Positions 39,959 through 48,435 are shown, numbered from the stretch's first letter. The stretch is DNA of 64,000 bases from Neorhizobium petrolearium (GCF_017873175.1 NZ_JAGGJW010000009.1:124001-188000), one strand, 5' to 3'. Numbers and translations: made by a program. The notes: generated by a model not told the origin, from the sequence alone.

Positions 39959-41050
39959 TCACTGCCGGTCCCAACTTCTGTCGTCCAACGAAACCGCAAC
40001 GCGAAAGCCGACGACATTGGCTCGCACGCTCCACGCCGTATCTTTTTCCCAAACGGGGCCTGGGCTGCCGGGGCCTTCAACGAAGCCCAGCAACTCACGT
40101 GGCGCAGCTCCCATGCCATAGCTGGGATGTGCATAGTCGCCTCCACGCGCGACGAAAACAAAGCAGTCGTCTTCTGCCCACGGCGAACCATCGGTAGGCG
40201 CTCCGTCGTAGCTCACATGCAAGCAATCCTCGACTATCTCCTGCACATTGCCGGCCATATCGTGAAGGCCCCAGGCGTTAGGTTGAAAGCTGCCGACATC
40301 GGCCGTCCAAACGAGACTTTTCTTCTCGGCGCACCGCGCCGCCAAGCCCATCTGATAGCCCGACTTCCGATCGGCAAAGTTTGCGAAGTCGCACGTTCTG
40401 GACAGATCGTCGCCCCAGTAGGCGAACGTTTCCGTACCGGCTCGGTAGGCGTACTCCCACTCGGCTTCGGTCGGGAGCCGGTAGCGCTGGCCGGTCCTGT
40501 CACTCAACCAATCGAGATAGTCGCTGATTTCTTGTCGCGAGACGCATACGGCAGGTTGCTTTCCCGTCACGGGCAGCCCCGGCTGGGCATAGGAGCCGTC
40601 AGTGATGAACACGAAAAAGGCACTGTCACGTGCTTCGTCGCTCTTGGGATGAAGCGTTCCCTGATACTTCATTCCCCACTCGCCTGATTCCGCCATCCGG
40701 ATTGCGCAGTTGCCGCCGACCTTCGCCTGCGTCTCCGCGACATACGCAGCAAACTCGTCGACGGTGACCTCGAACCGACCAAGTGCAAAGGCGTAGGCGA
40801 TCTCGACACGATGCTGCGGAACGATCCAATCGCTGAAACCAAGCAGTTCGATATCGCGTTCACTCGCTCCCATCAGGAAACTTCCCGGCGGGATCACGAC
40901 CATCTCCGGGCATCGCTCGCATCCCTCGAAGGTCGACAGAGGGTCCAATTCGGCTGCGATGGAGGGTGGCAGCGGCAGAAAAAACGCTGGCAATAGACAA
41001 AGCAAAGAGACTGCCTTTTTTGTCCGACCGATCTTCCATGCGTTCAACAT
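39959..41050 (-). CDS. Exported formylglycine-generating-enzyme (SUMF1/FGE)-like protein
   Basis: A 363-residue protein with a signal peptide (LLCLLPAFFLPLPPSIA-AE) and an FGE-sulfatase domain: VVIPPGSFLMGASERD, ALGRFEVTVDEFAAYV, QPAVCVSRQEISDYLDWLS, RYRLPTEAEWEYAYRAGT, SFQPNAWGLHDMAGNVQEIVEDC, VARGGDYAHPS and the final VVGFRVAVSL. The region where FGE carries its two copper-binding cysteines (after RGGS) reads RGGDYAHPSYGMGAAPRE, so sulfatase activation is unlikely. FGE-fold proteins also act in other oxidations or as binding modules. It is the first gene of the exported block, 30 bp upstream of the Sel1-like gene, so the two may be co-transcribed. Confidence 0.85.
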   Translation of the reverse strand: MLNAWKIGRTKKAVSLLCLLPAFFLPLPPSIAAELDPLSTFEGCERCPEMVVIPPGSFLMGASERDIELLGFSDWIVPQHRVEIAYAFALGRFEVTVDEFAAYVAETQAKVGGNCAIRMAESGEWGMKYQGTLHPKSDEARDSAFFVFITDGSYAQPGLPVTGKQPAVCVSRQEISDYLDWLSDRTGQRYRLPTEAEWEYAYRAGTETFAYWGDDLSRTCDFANFADRKSGYQMGLAARCAEKKSLVWTADVGSFQPNAWGLHDMAGNVQEIVEDCLHVSYDGAPTDGSPWAEDDCFVFVARGGDYAHPSYGMGAAPRELLGFVEGPGSPGPVWEKDTAWSVRANVVGFRVAVSLDDRSWDRQ

Positions 41051-41539
41051 GATTTCCCGCTCTTATTTCCCAAGCATACTAACATGAGATGAGCAAAATG
41101 GTACGCTCCGCACAGCCATTAAAACCGCTTCGCCCGGTATAGTCCGTCCTCTCAGCTGTTGGCACCGGTCGGACTTTTGCTTGTTAGGCAGTTCGCAGAT
41201 TCACAGGGCAGGGATATTGCGAACAATCGTCACACAGTTAGATAGCAGAAACAATCACATAAGAGTGCCCAGTTTCATCCTCTCCGGCGCGCCAAATTTG
41301 CCATTTCCAAGATGTCAACACCGAAAATTGCCACCCATTGCCGCTAGAATTGTGTCCGCGCGAGGAGCGTCAAATAGCCGAGAGGCGAAAAGCGTAATAA
41401 CGGCGGTGATCGGCGGTGAAAAGTTCGAATCGTTTGCGGCCGAACGACGTATTTTGGCCGAAGGAAAAGCCCGCATATTCGTCCGCTTTGCGCCCATCAT
41501 CGGCCATCCGGGAGCATCGACCGACAATACAAAAATCAG
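41051..41539. other. Gene-free gap with a degenerate tRNA-Arg 3' end copy
   Basis: About 490 bp with no convincing gene. At 41269-41298 the sequence AGTTTCATCCTCTCCGGCGC and the following GCCAAATT matches the T arm, acceptor and flank of tRNA-Arg(CCG) at roughly 22 of 28 positions. It is preceded by GAGTGCCCAGTTT, the inverse of the repeat after the tRNA. I read this as a possible decayed attachment site closing the exported-protein island. Confidence 0.45.
41285..41297 (+). repeat. 13-bp direct repeat, left copy (efflux block)
   Basis: CGGCGCGCCAAAT, repeated exactly at 48423-48435 in the same orientation. The tRNA-Arg 3' end reads CGGGTGCGCCAAAT, one further related copy. The pair brackets the whole AraC/FUSC/HlyD/MFS/LysR block. 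Confidence 0.55.
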
Positions 41540-42376
41540 TTATTCTTTAAGCGCCGGTTTCGGAGCTGTGAGCAGCGTCGCCCTGCGTTGCGCGAAATAC
41601 TGTGCCGGCGTACTGCCCAACGCCTTCTTGAACATCGTGATGAACGCATTGATCGACTCGTATCCCAGTTCGGCGGCAACATTTTGCACCGTCTCGCCGC
41701 TGGCCAGTTCACGAAGCGCGACGACAAGGTGGAGTTGCTGCCGCCAGCGCCCGAACGTCAGTCCCGTCTCGCGAGTCAACAGTCGCGCCAGCGACCGCTC
41801 GCTCATTGCGACCCGCTTCGCCCAATCGCTCAGTGTACTGCGGTCTGAAGGCTCGATCGTCAGGGCGTCTGCCATCGCCCGGATCTTCGGATGGTTGGAG
41901 ATCGGGAGGTTGAACCGCTCATGCGGCATCTGCGCAAGTTCGTCGAGGATCACCCGCGCGATCCGAGCGGCATGGCTGTCGGCAAGATAGTTCGCATGCT
42001 CGCGAGCAAGCCGATCGACCATCTCGCGGATCATCGGGGAAACCGAAAGCGTACAATTATTCTCCGGCAGGTTCGCAACTCCGGGTTCCACGAACAGATA
42101 GTTGAGCCGTGCATTCGCAGTTGCTCGGGCGCTATGCGGCATGCCACCGGGAATCCAGACCCCGCAATTGGGGGGCACGATCCAGATCTCGTTGCCCGCG
42201 ATGCAGGTGACGGCGCCGCGCAAGGCGAGGATCAACTGGCCCTTTCGATGCACATGCAAAGGTATTTCCGCCTCATGATCGGCGAAGTCGAGCTGATAGG
42301 CAACCGCCGGCAGCGGCGTGAGGTCGGGATCGGAAACGGAAACGGCGGATCGGGGCATGGGGATAAGGATGGTCAT
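41540..42376 (-). CDS. AraC-family regulator with cupin sensor, divergent from efflux operon
   Basis: A 278-residue regulator. The N-terminal cupin (EIPLHVHRKGQLILALRGAV, then IVPPNCGVWIPGGMPHS) is followed by the C-terminal AraC HTH pair (LSDWAKRVAMSERSLARLLTRETGLTFGRWRQQ and VAAELGYESINAFITMFKKALGSTPAQYF). It is transcribed away from the FUSC operon from a 65-bp spacer and is probably its regulator. The DNA-binding domain is of the type without araC arabinose features, close to the short-repressor AraC group. The inducer may be a substrate of the pump. Confidence 0.88.
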   Translation of the reverse strand: MTILIPMPRSAVSVSDPDLTPLPAVAYQLDFADHEAEIPLHVHRKGQLILALRGAVTCIAGNEIWIVPPNCGVWIPGGMPHSARATANARLNYLFVEPGVANLPENNCTLSVSPMIREMVDRLAREHANYLADSHAARIARVILDELAQMPHERFNLPISNHPKIRAMADALTIEPSDRSTLSDWAKRVAMSERSLARLLTRETGLTFGRWRQQLHLVVALRELASGETVQNVAAELGYESINAFITMFKKALGSTPAQYFAQRRATLLTAPKPALKE

Positions 42377-42441
42377 ATTTAGGGATTTTTTGTCAGGATA
42401 CCGAATTTATTTGCTTTTGCAAATCGATCACAACTAGCGGC

Positions 42442-44556
42442 ATGAACACCGCGCAGCCCATAAACACCCCCTCAAGCAAGACCGTTGCAGCCATGTTTAA
42501 AGCTGGAACGAGCTTCCTTCGCACGCCGGCCCTGAAGGCGGATGCGGACGCGATCCTCTTTTCAGCGAAGAGCTTCGCCGCCGCGATGCTGGCCTATTAC
42601 ATTTCGCTGCGGATAGGGCTTCCCAAGCCGTTCTGGGCCATCGTCACCGTCTACATCGTCTCGCAGACCTCCGCCGGAGCGTCACTCAGTCGTGGCGTGT
42701 ATCGCTTTGCCGGGACGCTTCTCGGCGCGATCGCGACGGTCGCGATCGTCCCGAATTTCGTGAACGACCCGATCGTGTGCAGCGCGCTGCTTACGGGCTG
42801 GATCGGTCTGTGCCTGTTTTTCTCGCTGCTCGATCGCACGCCGCGCGCCTATGCCTTCGTTCTCGCCGGCTATACCGCGAGCCTGATCGGGTTCCCGAGC
42901 GTGCTCGATCCGGGCGCGGTTTTCGAGACTGCGTCCGTGCGCGTCCAGGAAATCTCGATCGGAATTCTGTGCGCGGTCCTGATCCATCGTTACGTCCTGC
43001 CGAAACACATGACCGGCCAATTCACCGGCAAGCTGTGGGCTACGCTGCGGGACGCCCGTCGCCTGGCGGGCGACGCGCTCAATGGAACACCAGGACAAAA
43101 CCGTCGCGACCGCCACCAACTCGCAGCGAACCTGCTTGCCATCCAGGGGCTTGCGACGCATCTGCCCTATGATCCAGCCCCCACGCCACGACGCCAGACG
43201 CGGCAACTCATTCATGACCGGCTCGCCCGCTTGCTCCCGCTCGCGGCCGAGATCGAAGGCCGGATTGAGGCCCTTGGCACAGGCGACGGCGATGCGCCCG
43301 ACGAACTGATCGCATTGGTCGGCGACGTCGGGGCCTGGATCGCAAATGTTGTGACGGAAGACCGGGAGGTTGGCGCAGCCCAACTGATCGCGCGCGCGCG
43401 ATCAGTCCAGAAGCGCTTTGGCTCAGACGCCGCGACGCCCGGCGACAGGCTTGCCGCCAATCTCGCCGGTCACTTGGCCGAGATGATCGGTATGCTTCAG
43501 GACTGCGACAGACTGGGGCGGAACATCGCGGCGACCGGGCGATTGCGAGATACCAGGTCGATTTATGGGCCGAAGTGGGCGAAGGGCTACGTCTATCACC
43601 GCGATCCGTGGATGGCGGCTCGCACCACGGTCGGCGCCGTCGTCGGCATCCTCATCGGCTGCGCCTTCTGGATCTGGTCGGCCTGGCCGGAGGGCGGAAT
43701 GGCCGTCTCCATTCTCGGCGTGTGCTGCACCCTATTCGGCAATTTTGATGCGCCAGTGCCATTTGTCGTCAAATATATCCTCGGCACGATCTTCGGGGTC
43801 GTAATCAGCCTCGTCTACAGCTTCGTCATCCTGCCCCAGGTTGCGGACTTCCGGGTTCTTGTTGCGGTGCTCGCCCCGGCGTTCCTGTTCGCCGGGTCTC
43901 TCCAGGCACGCCTGCCGATGACCTTCATGGCGCTCGGCATCACGCTGACCGTTCCGATCCTCTCGGGTCTGGGCACCCATTACACCGGCGACTTCGCCGC
44001 CTCCCTCAACAGTGTGATCGCGCTCTTTGCGGCGGTGGGATTCGGGGCGGTGAGCATGTCCCTGTTCCAGACCGTGCCGGTCGATGCGGCGATCAACCGC
44101 TTGCTTCGCTTGAGCCGCCGGGACGTCGGCCGGCGCGCGCTCGGCGCTGCGCCCAACGAAGCGCGCTGGGCGAGCCTGATGATCGATCGGACAGCCCTGC
44201 TGCTGCCAAGGTTGCGGGTGTCTGCAAAAGCCTATTCGAATGTACTCGACGATACGCTGCACCATCTTCGTATCGGTCATGTTGCCGGACAGCTTCGCAA
44301 GACGATCCCGCAGATCAAGGGTGAGGCCGGCGTCGAACTGAGCGAACTTCTATCCGCGATCGCCGGGCGCTTCAGTGGCAGGAAGTCGTCAACGCCTGCC
44401 GACCTCCTCTACCTCGATCGGCGCATCCAGACCTTGATCGAGACTACGGCGAGCAGCGCGCTCGGGAACCGCCTGCGGATTGTCGACCTGCTCATTGACC
44501 TGCGGTTCGCGCTCAGCTCCCCAGCAGACAGGAGGGCCACAACTCATGATCGTTGA
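42442..44556 (+). CDS. FUSC-family aromatic-acid/drug efflux membrane protein (AaeB-like)
   Basis: A 704-residue FUSC protein. Two membrane halves of about six helices each (residues ~45-180 and ~390-550) are separated by a soluble domain; the FUSC pattern AYYISLRIGLPKPFWAIVTVYIVSQ starts the first and RTTVGAVVGILIGCAFWIWSAWPEGG the second. It is the inner-membrane pump of an Aae-type system exporting hydroxylated aromatic acids or similar compounds. It overlaps the DUF1656 gene by 11 bases. Length is close to AaeB (655) with a longer C-terminal soluble part. Confidence 0.9.
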   Translation: MNTAQPINTPSSKTVAAMFKAGTSFLRTPALKADADAILFSAKSFAAAMLAYYISLRIGLPKPFWAIVTVYIVSQTSAGASLSRGVYRFAGTLLGAIATVAIVPNFVNDPIVCSALLTGWIGLCLFFSLLDRTPRAYAFVLAGYTASLIGFPSVLDPGAVFETASVRVQEISIGILCAVLIHRYVLPKHMTGQFTGKLWATLRDARRLAGDALNGTPGQNRRDRHQLAANLLAIQGLATHLPYDPAPTPRRQTRQLIHDRLARLLPLAAEIEGRIEALGTGDGDAPDELIALVGDVGAWIANVVTEDREVGAAQLIARARSVQKRFGSDAATPGDRLAANLAGHLAEMIGMLQDCDRLGRNIAATGRLRDTRSIYGPKWAKGYVYHRDPWMAARTTVGAVVGILIGCAFWIWSAWPEGGMAVSILGVCCTLFGNFDAPVPFVVKYILGTIFGVVISLVYSFVILPQVADFRVLVAVLAPAFLFAGSLQARLPMTFMALGITLTVPILSGLGTHYTGDFAASLNSVIALFAAVGFGAVSMSLFQTVPVDAAINRLLRLSRRDVGRRALGAAPNEARWASLMIDRTALLLPRLRVSAKAYSNVLDDTLHHLRIGHVAGQLRKTIPQIKGEAGVELSELLSAIAGRFSGRKSSTPADLLYLDRRIQTLIETTASSALGNRLRIVDLLIDLRFALSSPADRRATTHDR

Positions 44557-44761
44557 TCTCAATGTCGGGGGTGTCCTCATCCCCGGTTTGGTGGTGCTCG
44601 CGTTCATCGCGCTGGTCGCCACAATGGCGACGCTCCGCCTGTTCGCCGCCGCCGGCCTCTATCGCCTGTTCGCTTATCGGCCGCTCGTCGAGCTCGCCAC
44701 CTTCGTCATCATCTACGGTCTGCTCGTGCAGTACCTGCCATCGATCGGACTCTTGCCTTGA
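44546..44761 (+). CDS. DUF1656 (AaeX-like) small membrane protein
   Basis: A 71-residue protein with two hydrophobic helices (IPGLVVLAFIALVATMATLRLF and LVELATFVIIYGLLVQYLP). DUF1656 proteins sit between FUSC pumps and their HlyD adaptors, as AaeX does in Escherichia coli. Its start is inside the FUSC gene (11-base overlap) and its stop overlaps the TTG start of the HlyD gene by 3 bases. Confidence 0.88.
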   Translation: MIVDLNVGGVLIPGLVVLAFIALVATMATLRLFAAAGLYRLFAYRPLVELATFVIIYGLLVQYLPSIGLLP

Positions 44762-45645
44762 AGCCTTTTCTATCCCTGCTTGGCCGCTATGCCCTGACCC
44801 TTTGCCTCGTCGCTGTATCCGCTTTTATCGCGCTGAAGGCGTGGAGCCATTACGAGCGGACGCCCTGGACCCGCGACGGACGGGTTGGCGTCAATGTCGT
44901 GCAGATCGCGCCGGAGGTCTCCGGCACGGTCAGCGCTGTTCCCGTGGTTGACAATCAATATGTGCGCCGGGGCGACATTCTTTACGAGATCGACCCCGAG
45001 CGGCTGCGGCTCGCAGTGGCATTGGCTGAGGCTGAGGTCGAAGCAAAACGTCAGGATATGATCGTTCGTCAGGCGACGGCGCGGCGGCACAGCCAGCTCA
45101 AGGATGTCGTCTCCCAGGAAGCCGTCCAGCAATCGGGCGGAGCGGCCGCTGTCGCCAGCGCCGCCTATCAGTCAGCGGTGGCGGCGCTCGATCTGGCCAA
45201 GCTCAACCTTGCCCGCTCGACCGTCCGCTCACCGGTCGATGGCTATGTCACCAATCTGAGGCTGCGTCCGGGCGACTATGCGACGGCCGGCGTAACGAAG
45301 GTCGCCATCCTTGACGCCGCCAGCTTCTGGATCACGGGCTATTTCGAGGAGACGAATATCCGGCAGATCCGCGTTGGCGATCCGGTGCTGATCATGCTGA
45401 TGGGCTTTGATCAGCCAGTTTCTGGCCATATCGAAAGCCTCGGTCGCGGGATCGAGAACAGCAACGACGCGCCCGGTCATTTCGGCCTGCCCAATGTGGC
45501 GGCGACATTTTCCTGGGTGCGTCTTGCCCAGCGCATTCCGGTGCGCATCCATATCGATCGGGTGCCGTCTGGCGTCGAACTCGCGGCGGGCATGACCGCG
45601 ACCGTCGAGATCATCCCCGCGACCGCCAAGCCCGGACGAAGATGA
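44758..45645 (+). CDS. HlyD-family periplasmic adaptor of the FUSC pump (AaeA-like)
   Basis: A 295-residue membrane-fusion protein beginning with TTG, overlapping the DUF1656 stop. One N-terminal membrane anchor (LGRYALTLCLVAVSAFIALKAW) precedes the biotinyl-lipoyl halves: RVGVNVVQIAPEVSGTVSAVPVVDNQYVRRGDILYEIDP and ARSTVRSPVDGYVTNLRLRPGDYATAGV, with a short helical hairpin between. It bridges the pump to an outer-membrane channel not encoded here. No TolC-like gene follows, so the channel is supplied from elsewhere. Confidence 0.9.
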   Translation: MKPFLSLLGRYALTLCLVAVSAFIALKAWSHYERTPWTRDGRVGVNVVQIAPEVSGTVSAVPVVDNQYVRRGDILYEIDPERLRLAVALAEAEVEAKRQDMIVRQATARRHSQLKDVVSQEAVQQSGGAAAVASAAYQSAVAALDLAKLNLARSTVRSPVDGYVTNLRLRPGDYATAGVTKVAILDAASFWITGYFEETNIRQIRVGDPVLIMLMGFDQPVSGHIESLGRGIENSNDAPGHFGLPNVAATFSWVRLAQRIPVRIHIDRVPSGVELAAGMTATVEIIPATAKPGRR

Positions 45646-45647
45646 TC

Positions 45648-45666
45648 ACTATGTCTACGCTATAGC
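45648..45666 (+). repeat. 19-bp inverted repeat, left arm
   Basis: ACTATGTCTACGCTATAGC, just after the HlyD stop codon. Its exact reverse complement is at 48386-48404. The similarity extends weakly outward (about 10 of the next 15 bases). The two arms bracket the MFS, monooxygenase and LysR genes. Confidence 0.85.
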
Positions 45667-45719
45667 ACTCTAACGCCGCACAAGGCGACAATCCGGACCA
45701 AAGCTTGAATCGCGCTTCG

Positions 45720-46889
45720 TCAAGTCATGCGTTCTGCGCCAGCGCGGCACCCCATGCACAGCGATGATCCGGCAGCACCGACAAGCAGGGCGAGACCTGC
45801 CCACGACAACCCGCCTGCTCCTGCTGTTTCGAGAATAACACCGCCCATGACGGCCCCGCCAAAAATGGCGATGTTCCATGCCGTGACGATCATCGCCTGG
45901 GCCACGTCGGCCGCAGGACCGGCAGCATGCGCTGATGCGGTCTGAAAGAGCGTCGCCGACCCGCCAAAGGCCAGTCCCCAGATAAGTGCGGCCCCGTAGA
46001 TCGCCAACGGTGCTCCGGTCGTCACCGCAAGTATCAAGACCGCTACAAGAAACAGGCCGATGCCGGTGAAGGTCAATGGTCGCAGCCATTTGTCGATCAA
46101 CACGCCCGTCAGACCGATACTGACAAGTGCGGCCCCCCCGAAGACCAGAAGGACGCCGTCGATTTGGTCGGCCAAGCCGTTACCGGCCAGAAGTGGTGCG
46201 ATGTAGGTGTAGAGGAGGTTGTGGGCCAGGACGAAGCAGAGCGTCATCGCCAGCACCGGGCGCACGCCCGGAACCGCAAAGACCTGGGCCAAGGAAGGGC
46301 GTTGCGTTTCAGGCTCGCCGGCGAAATCCGGCACCTTCGCGATGGTCCAGCCAGCCAGCAGCAACGCGATCACGCTGAGCAATCCGAAGGTCAGTCGCCA
46401 ACCGGCGAGGTTGCCGATAAATGTGCCGGCCGGGATGCCGATGGAGAGCGCCAACGGCGTCCCCGCCATCGCAATGGCCATGGCCCGGCCCGCGAGGCCG
46501 GGCGGCGCCATGCGAACAGCATAGCCGGCCAGCAACGCCCACAGAAGGCCAGCCGATACACCGCCGACGAAACGTGCCGCCATCGCGACGATGTAACTCG
46601 CCGTAACGGCCGTAATCAGATTGGCGATAGCGAAGCCGATGACGGCGCCGAGCAGGAGCGGTCGCCTGCGCCAGCTTCGCGTTGCTGCCGTCAGCGGGAT
46701 CGCGGCAAGCAGCGATCCCAGCGCATAGATACTGATCCATTGTCCCGCCATGGCCTCGCTCACCCCGAGCGCCCCTCCGATCTGCGGGAGCAGACCGGCG
46801 GGCAGGGCCTCCGTCAGGATGGTGACGAAACCGGCAACCGCCAGAGCGCATAGCCCCGCTACCGGCAGCCGTTCGACCTGCGTCGTCAC
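45720..46889 (-). CDS. MFS transporter (AraJ/drug efflux type)
   Basis: A 389-residue major-facilitator protein with twelve predicted helices. Motif A is altered; EALPAGLLPQIGGALGVSEAMAGQWISIYALGSLLAAIPLTAAT and RFVGGVSAGLLWALLAGYAVRM are typical of the DHA1/AraJ branch. The GTG at 46889 overlaps the monooxygenase stop (GTGA), which decides the start although the frame is open further upstream. It probably exports a small toxic compound. Expression is likely set by the divergent LysR gene. Confidence 0.87.
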   Translation of the reverse strand: MTTQVERLPVAGLCALAVAGFVTILTEALPAGLLPQIGGALGVSEAMAGQWISIYALGSLLAAIPLTAATRSWRRRPLLLGAVIGFAIANLITAVTASYIVAMAARFVGGVSAGLLWALLAGYAVRMAPPGLAGRAMAIAMAGTPLALSIGIPAGTFIGNLAGWRLTFGLLSVIALLLAGWTIAKVPDFAGEPETQRPSLAQVFAVPGVRPVLAMTLCFVLAHNLLYTYIAPLLAGNGLADQIDGVLLVFGGAALVSIGLTGVLIDKWLRPLTFTGIGLFLVAVLILAVTTGAPLAIYGAALIWGLAFGGSATLFQTASAHAAGPAADVAQAMIVTAWNIAIFGGAVMGGVILETAGAGGLSWAGLALLVGAAGSSLCMGCRAGAERMT

Positions 46890-47224
46890 GCTGAGGCCTT
46901 CGGCAGCACCAGGTCGCCAACGGTGTAGGTGTGAAACTCGCTGGACGAGACGGTGTCGAGCTTGTGGAACTTTTCGAGGAATACCGGATCGGAAAAGAAA
47001 ATCTCGACGTCGCCGGGGTCGGAGATCGCCTCGATATTCACGACCGTCAGCCCATCCGTACTCTTGGCGAGGTTGCTCCACAGAAAGCCAGGCTTCCGCT
47101 CGGCGACATAGTGGACGACATCCTGGATCAACCTGAAAGCCTCGTCCTGCTTGCCAGGATGAACGTGGATCACGTTAACGATGAAAGTCGTCGGGGTGGG
47201 CTGGGTCGTGAAGGCGGGGATCAT
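46886..47224 (-). CDS. Antibiotic biosynthesis monooxygenase (ABM) family protein
   Basis: A 112-residue protein with the ABM dimeric alpha-beta barrel fold: TFIVNVIHVHPGKQDEAFRLIQDVVHYVAERKPGFLWSNLAKS. Such proteins oxidise or bind quinones and polyketide-like substrates without a cofactor, and often guard against reactive quinols. The ATG at 47224 begins the conserved part. It is co-transcribed with the MFS gene (4-base overlap) and divergent from lysR, a frequent arrangement of LysR-controlled detoxification cassettes. Confidence 0.87.
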   Translation of the reverse strand: MIPAFTTQPTPTTFIVNVIHVHPGKQDEAFRLIQDVVHYVAERKPGFLWSNLAKSTDGLTVVNIEAISDPGDVEIFFSDPVFLEKFHKLDTVSSSEFHTYTVGDLVLPKASA

Positions 47225-47332
47225 GTGCGTCTCCTTGGTTTTGGAAGGCCAAGGGATAGCGGACGGATTGCTACGGAAAAATAGGCCATTGTTCCGGTGA
47301 CTACGGAGCACAATTCCTGTAAAGATCGAGGG

Positions 47333-48220
47333 ATGGACAAACTCACGGCATTCGATGCCTTCGTGCAATCGGCTGAAACCGGCAGCTACGTGGCGGCTGG
47401 CCGCAAGCTCGGCCTTTCCGCTTCTGCGGTTGGCAAGGCGGTGGTCCGCCTGGAACAACGGCTGGATGTGCGCCTGTTCCATCGCAACACGCGCAACATG
47501 ACGCTCACCGAAGAGGGGCGGCTGTTCCTCGAACGCTGCCGCCGCATCTTCGAGGAGGTCGAGGCAGCGGAAGCCGAGCTTGCCCGATCCAATCGGACGC
47601 CGAGAGGGCGACTGCGGGTCAGTCTGCCGCTGGTCGGCATGCTGCTGACACCGGTTATGGCCAAGTTCATGCGCGCCTGGCCGGAGGTGCAGCTAGACCT
47701 GGATTTCAGCGACCGGTTGGTGGACGTGGTGGAGGAAGGGTTCGATGCCGTCATTCGCACCGGGCAACCATCGGACAGCCGCCTAATGAGCCGCAATGTC
47801 GGGCGGTTCAAACTGAAAATCGTCGCCTCGCCCGACTATCTGGCAAGATGTGGCGTGCCGGAAACCCCTGACGATCTGGTGCGCCACCAGTGTCTTCACC
47901 AGCGTTCGCCCAGCACCGGCAAGCTACGGCCCTGGCCGTTTGCTCGTGCGGAAAGGCAGGCGAAGATCATCCTGCCCGAACGGATGAGCGCGACGGCGGT
48001 CGATCCTCTGATCGAGCTGGCAATTGAGGGCCTGGGGATTGCCTGTCTTCCGCCCTTTGCGATCCGTGGCGAGATCGCTGACGGCCGTCTCGTGTCGATT
48101 TTGGACGAGTGGGTAGAAGAGACCGATCAGTTCAATGTGCTCTGGCCGGCCAGCCGCCAGATCACGCCCAAACTGAGGGCGTTCGTCGACTTTATGGCCG
48201 AGCATCTGCAGCCGCAATAG
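47333..48220 (+). CDS. LysR-family transcriptional regulator
   Basis: A 295-residue LysR protein starting at the ATG at 47333 (MDKLTAFDAFVQSAETGSYVAAGRKLGLSASAVGKAVVRLEQRL), a typical HTH. The effector domain follows with the PRGRLRVSLP strand, DRLVDVVEEGFDAVIRTG and the GLGIACLPPF loop, as in the DmlR/PA0477-like subgroup. It is divergent from the ABM/MFS operon over a 108-bp spacer and is its most likely regulator. Confidence 0.92.
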   Translation: MDKLTAFDAFVQSAETGSYVAAGRKLGLSASAVGKAVVRLEQRLDVRLFHRNTRNMTLTEEGRLFLERCRRIFEEVEAAEAELARSNRTPRGRLRVSLPLVGMLLTPVMAKFMRAWPEVQLDLDFSDRLVDVVEEGFDAVIRTGQPSDSRLMSRNVGRFKLKIVASPDYLARCGVPETPDDLVRHQCLHQRSPSTGKLRPWPFARAERQAKIILPERMSATAVDPLIELAIEGLGIACLPPFAIRGEIADGRLVSILDEWVEETDQFNVLWPASRQITPKLRAFVDFMAEHLQPQ

Positions 48221-48385
48221 GCGCAGCAGATCATGTCGATGCGGCTGTTTTGGTGGTGGGCGGAGCTGCGGCGGCTTGGCGCGCGGCACGGAAATCGGCG
48301 GCGTTTGCGTAGCTATCGCGCACGGTATCGCGTCATAGCGTAGAATCAGCGGAACGGAGAGGATTCGAACCCAGCTTAAGGGAGG

Positions 48386-48404
48386 GCTATAGCGTAGACA
48401 TAGT
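48386..48404 (-). repeat. 19-bp inverted repeat, right arm
   Basis: GCTATAGCGTAGACATAGT, the exact reverse complement of 45648-45666. It lies 166 bp after the LysR stop, 2.7 kb from the left arm. Confidence 0.85.
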
Positions 48405-48422
48405 TCTCGTCTTCACCCGGCG

Positions 48423-48435
48423 CGGCGCGCCAAAT
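48423..48435 (+). repeat. 13-bp direct repeat, right copy (efflux block)
   Basis: CGGCGCGCCAAAT, identical to 41285-41297 and related to the tRNA-Arg 3' end. It would close a ~7.1-kb block that carries both efflux systems. Confidence 0.5.

Noticed and set aside
41181..41990. A 269-codon plus-strand frame antisense to the AraC gene
   Set aside because: It overlaps a clear AraC regulator and the repeat-bearing gap; no family pattern.
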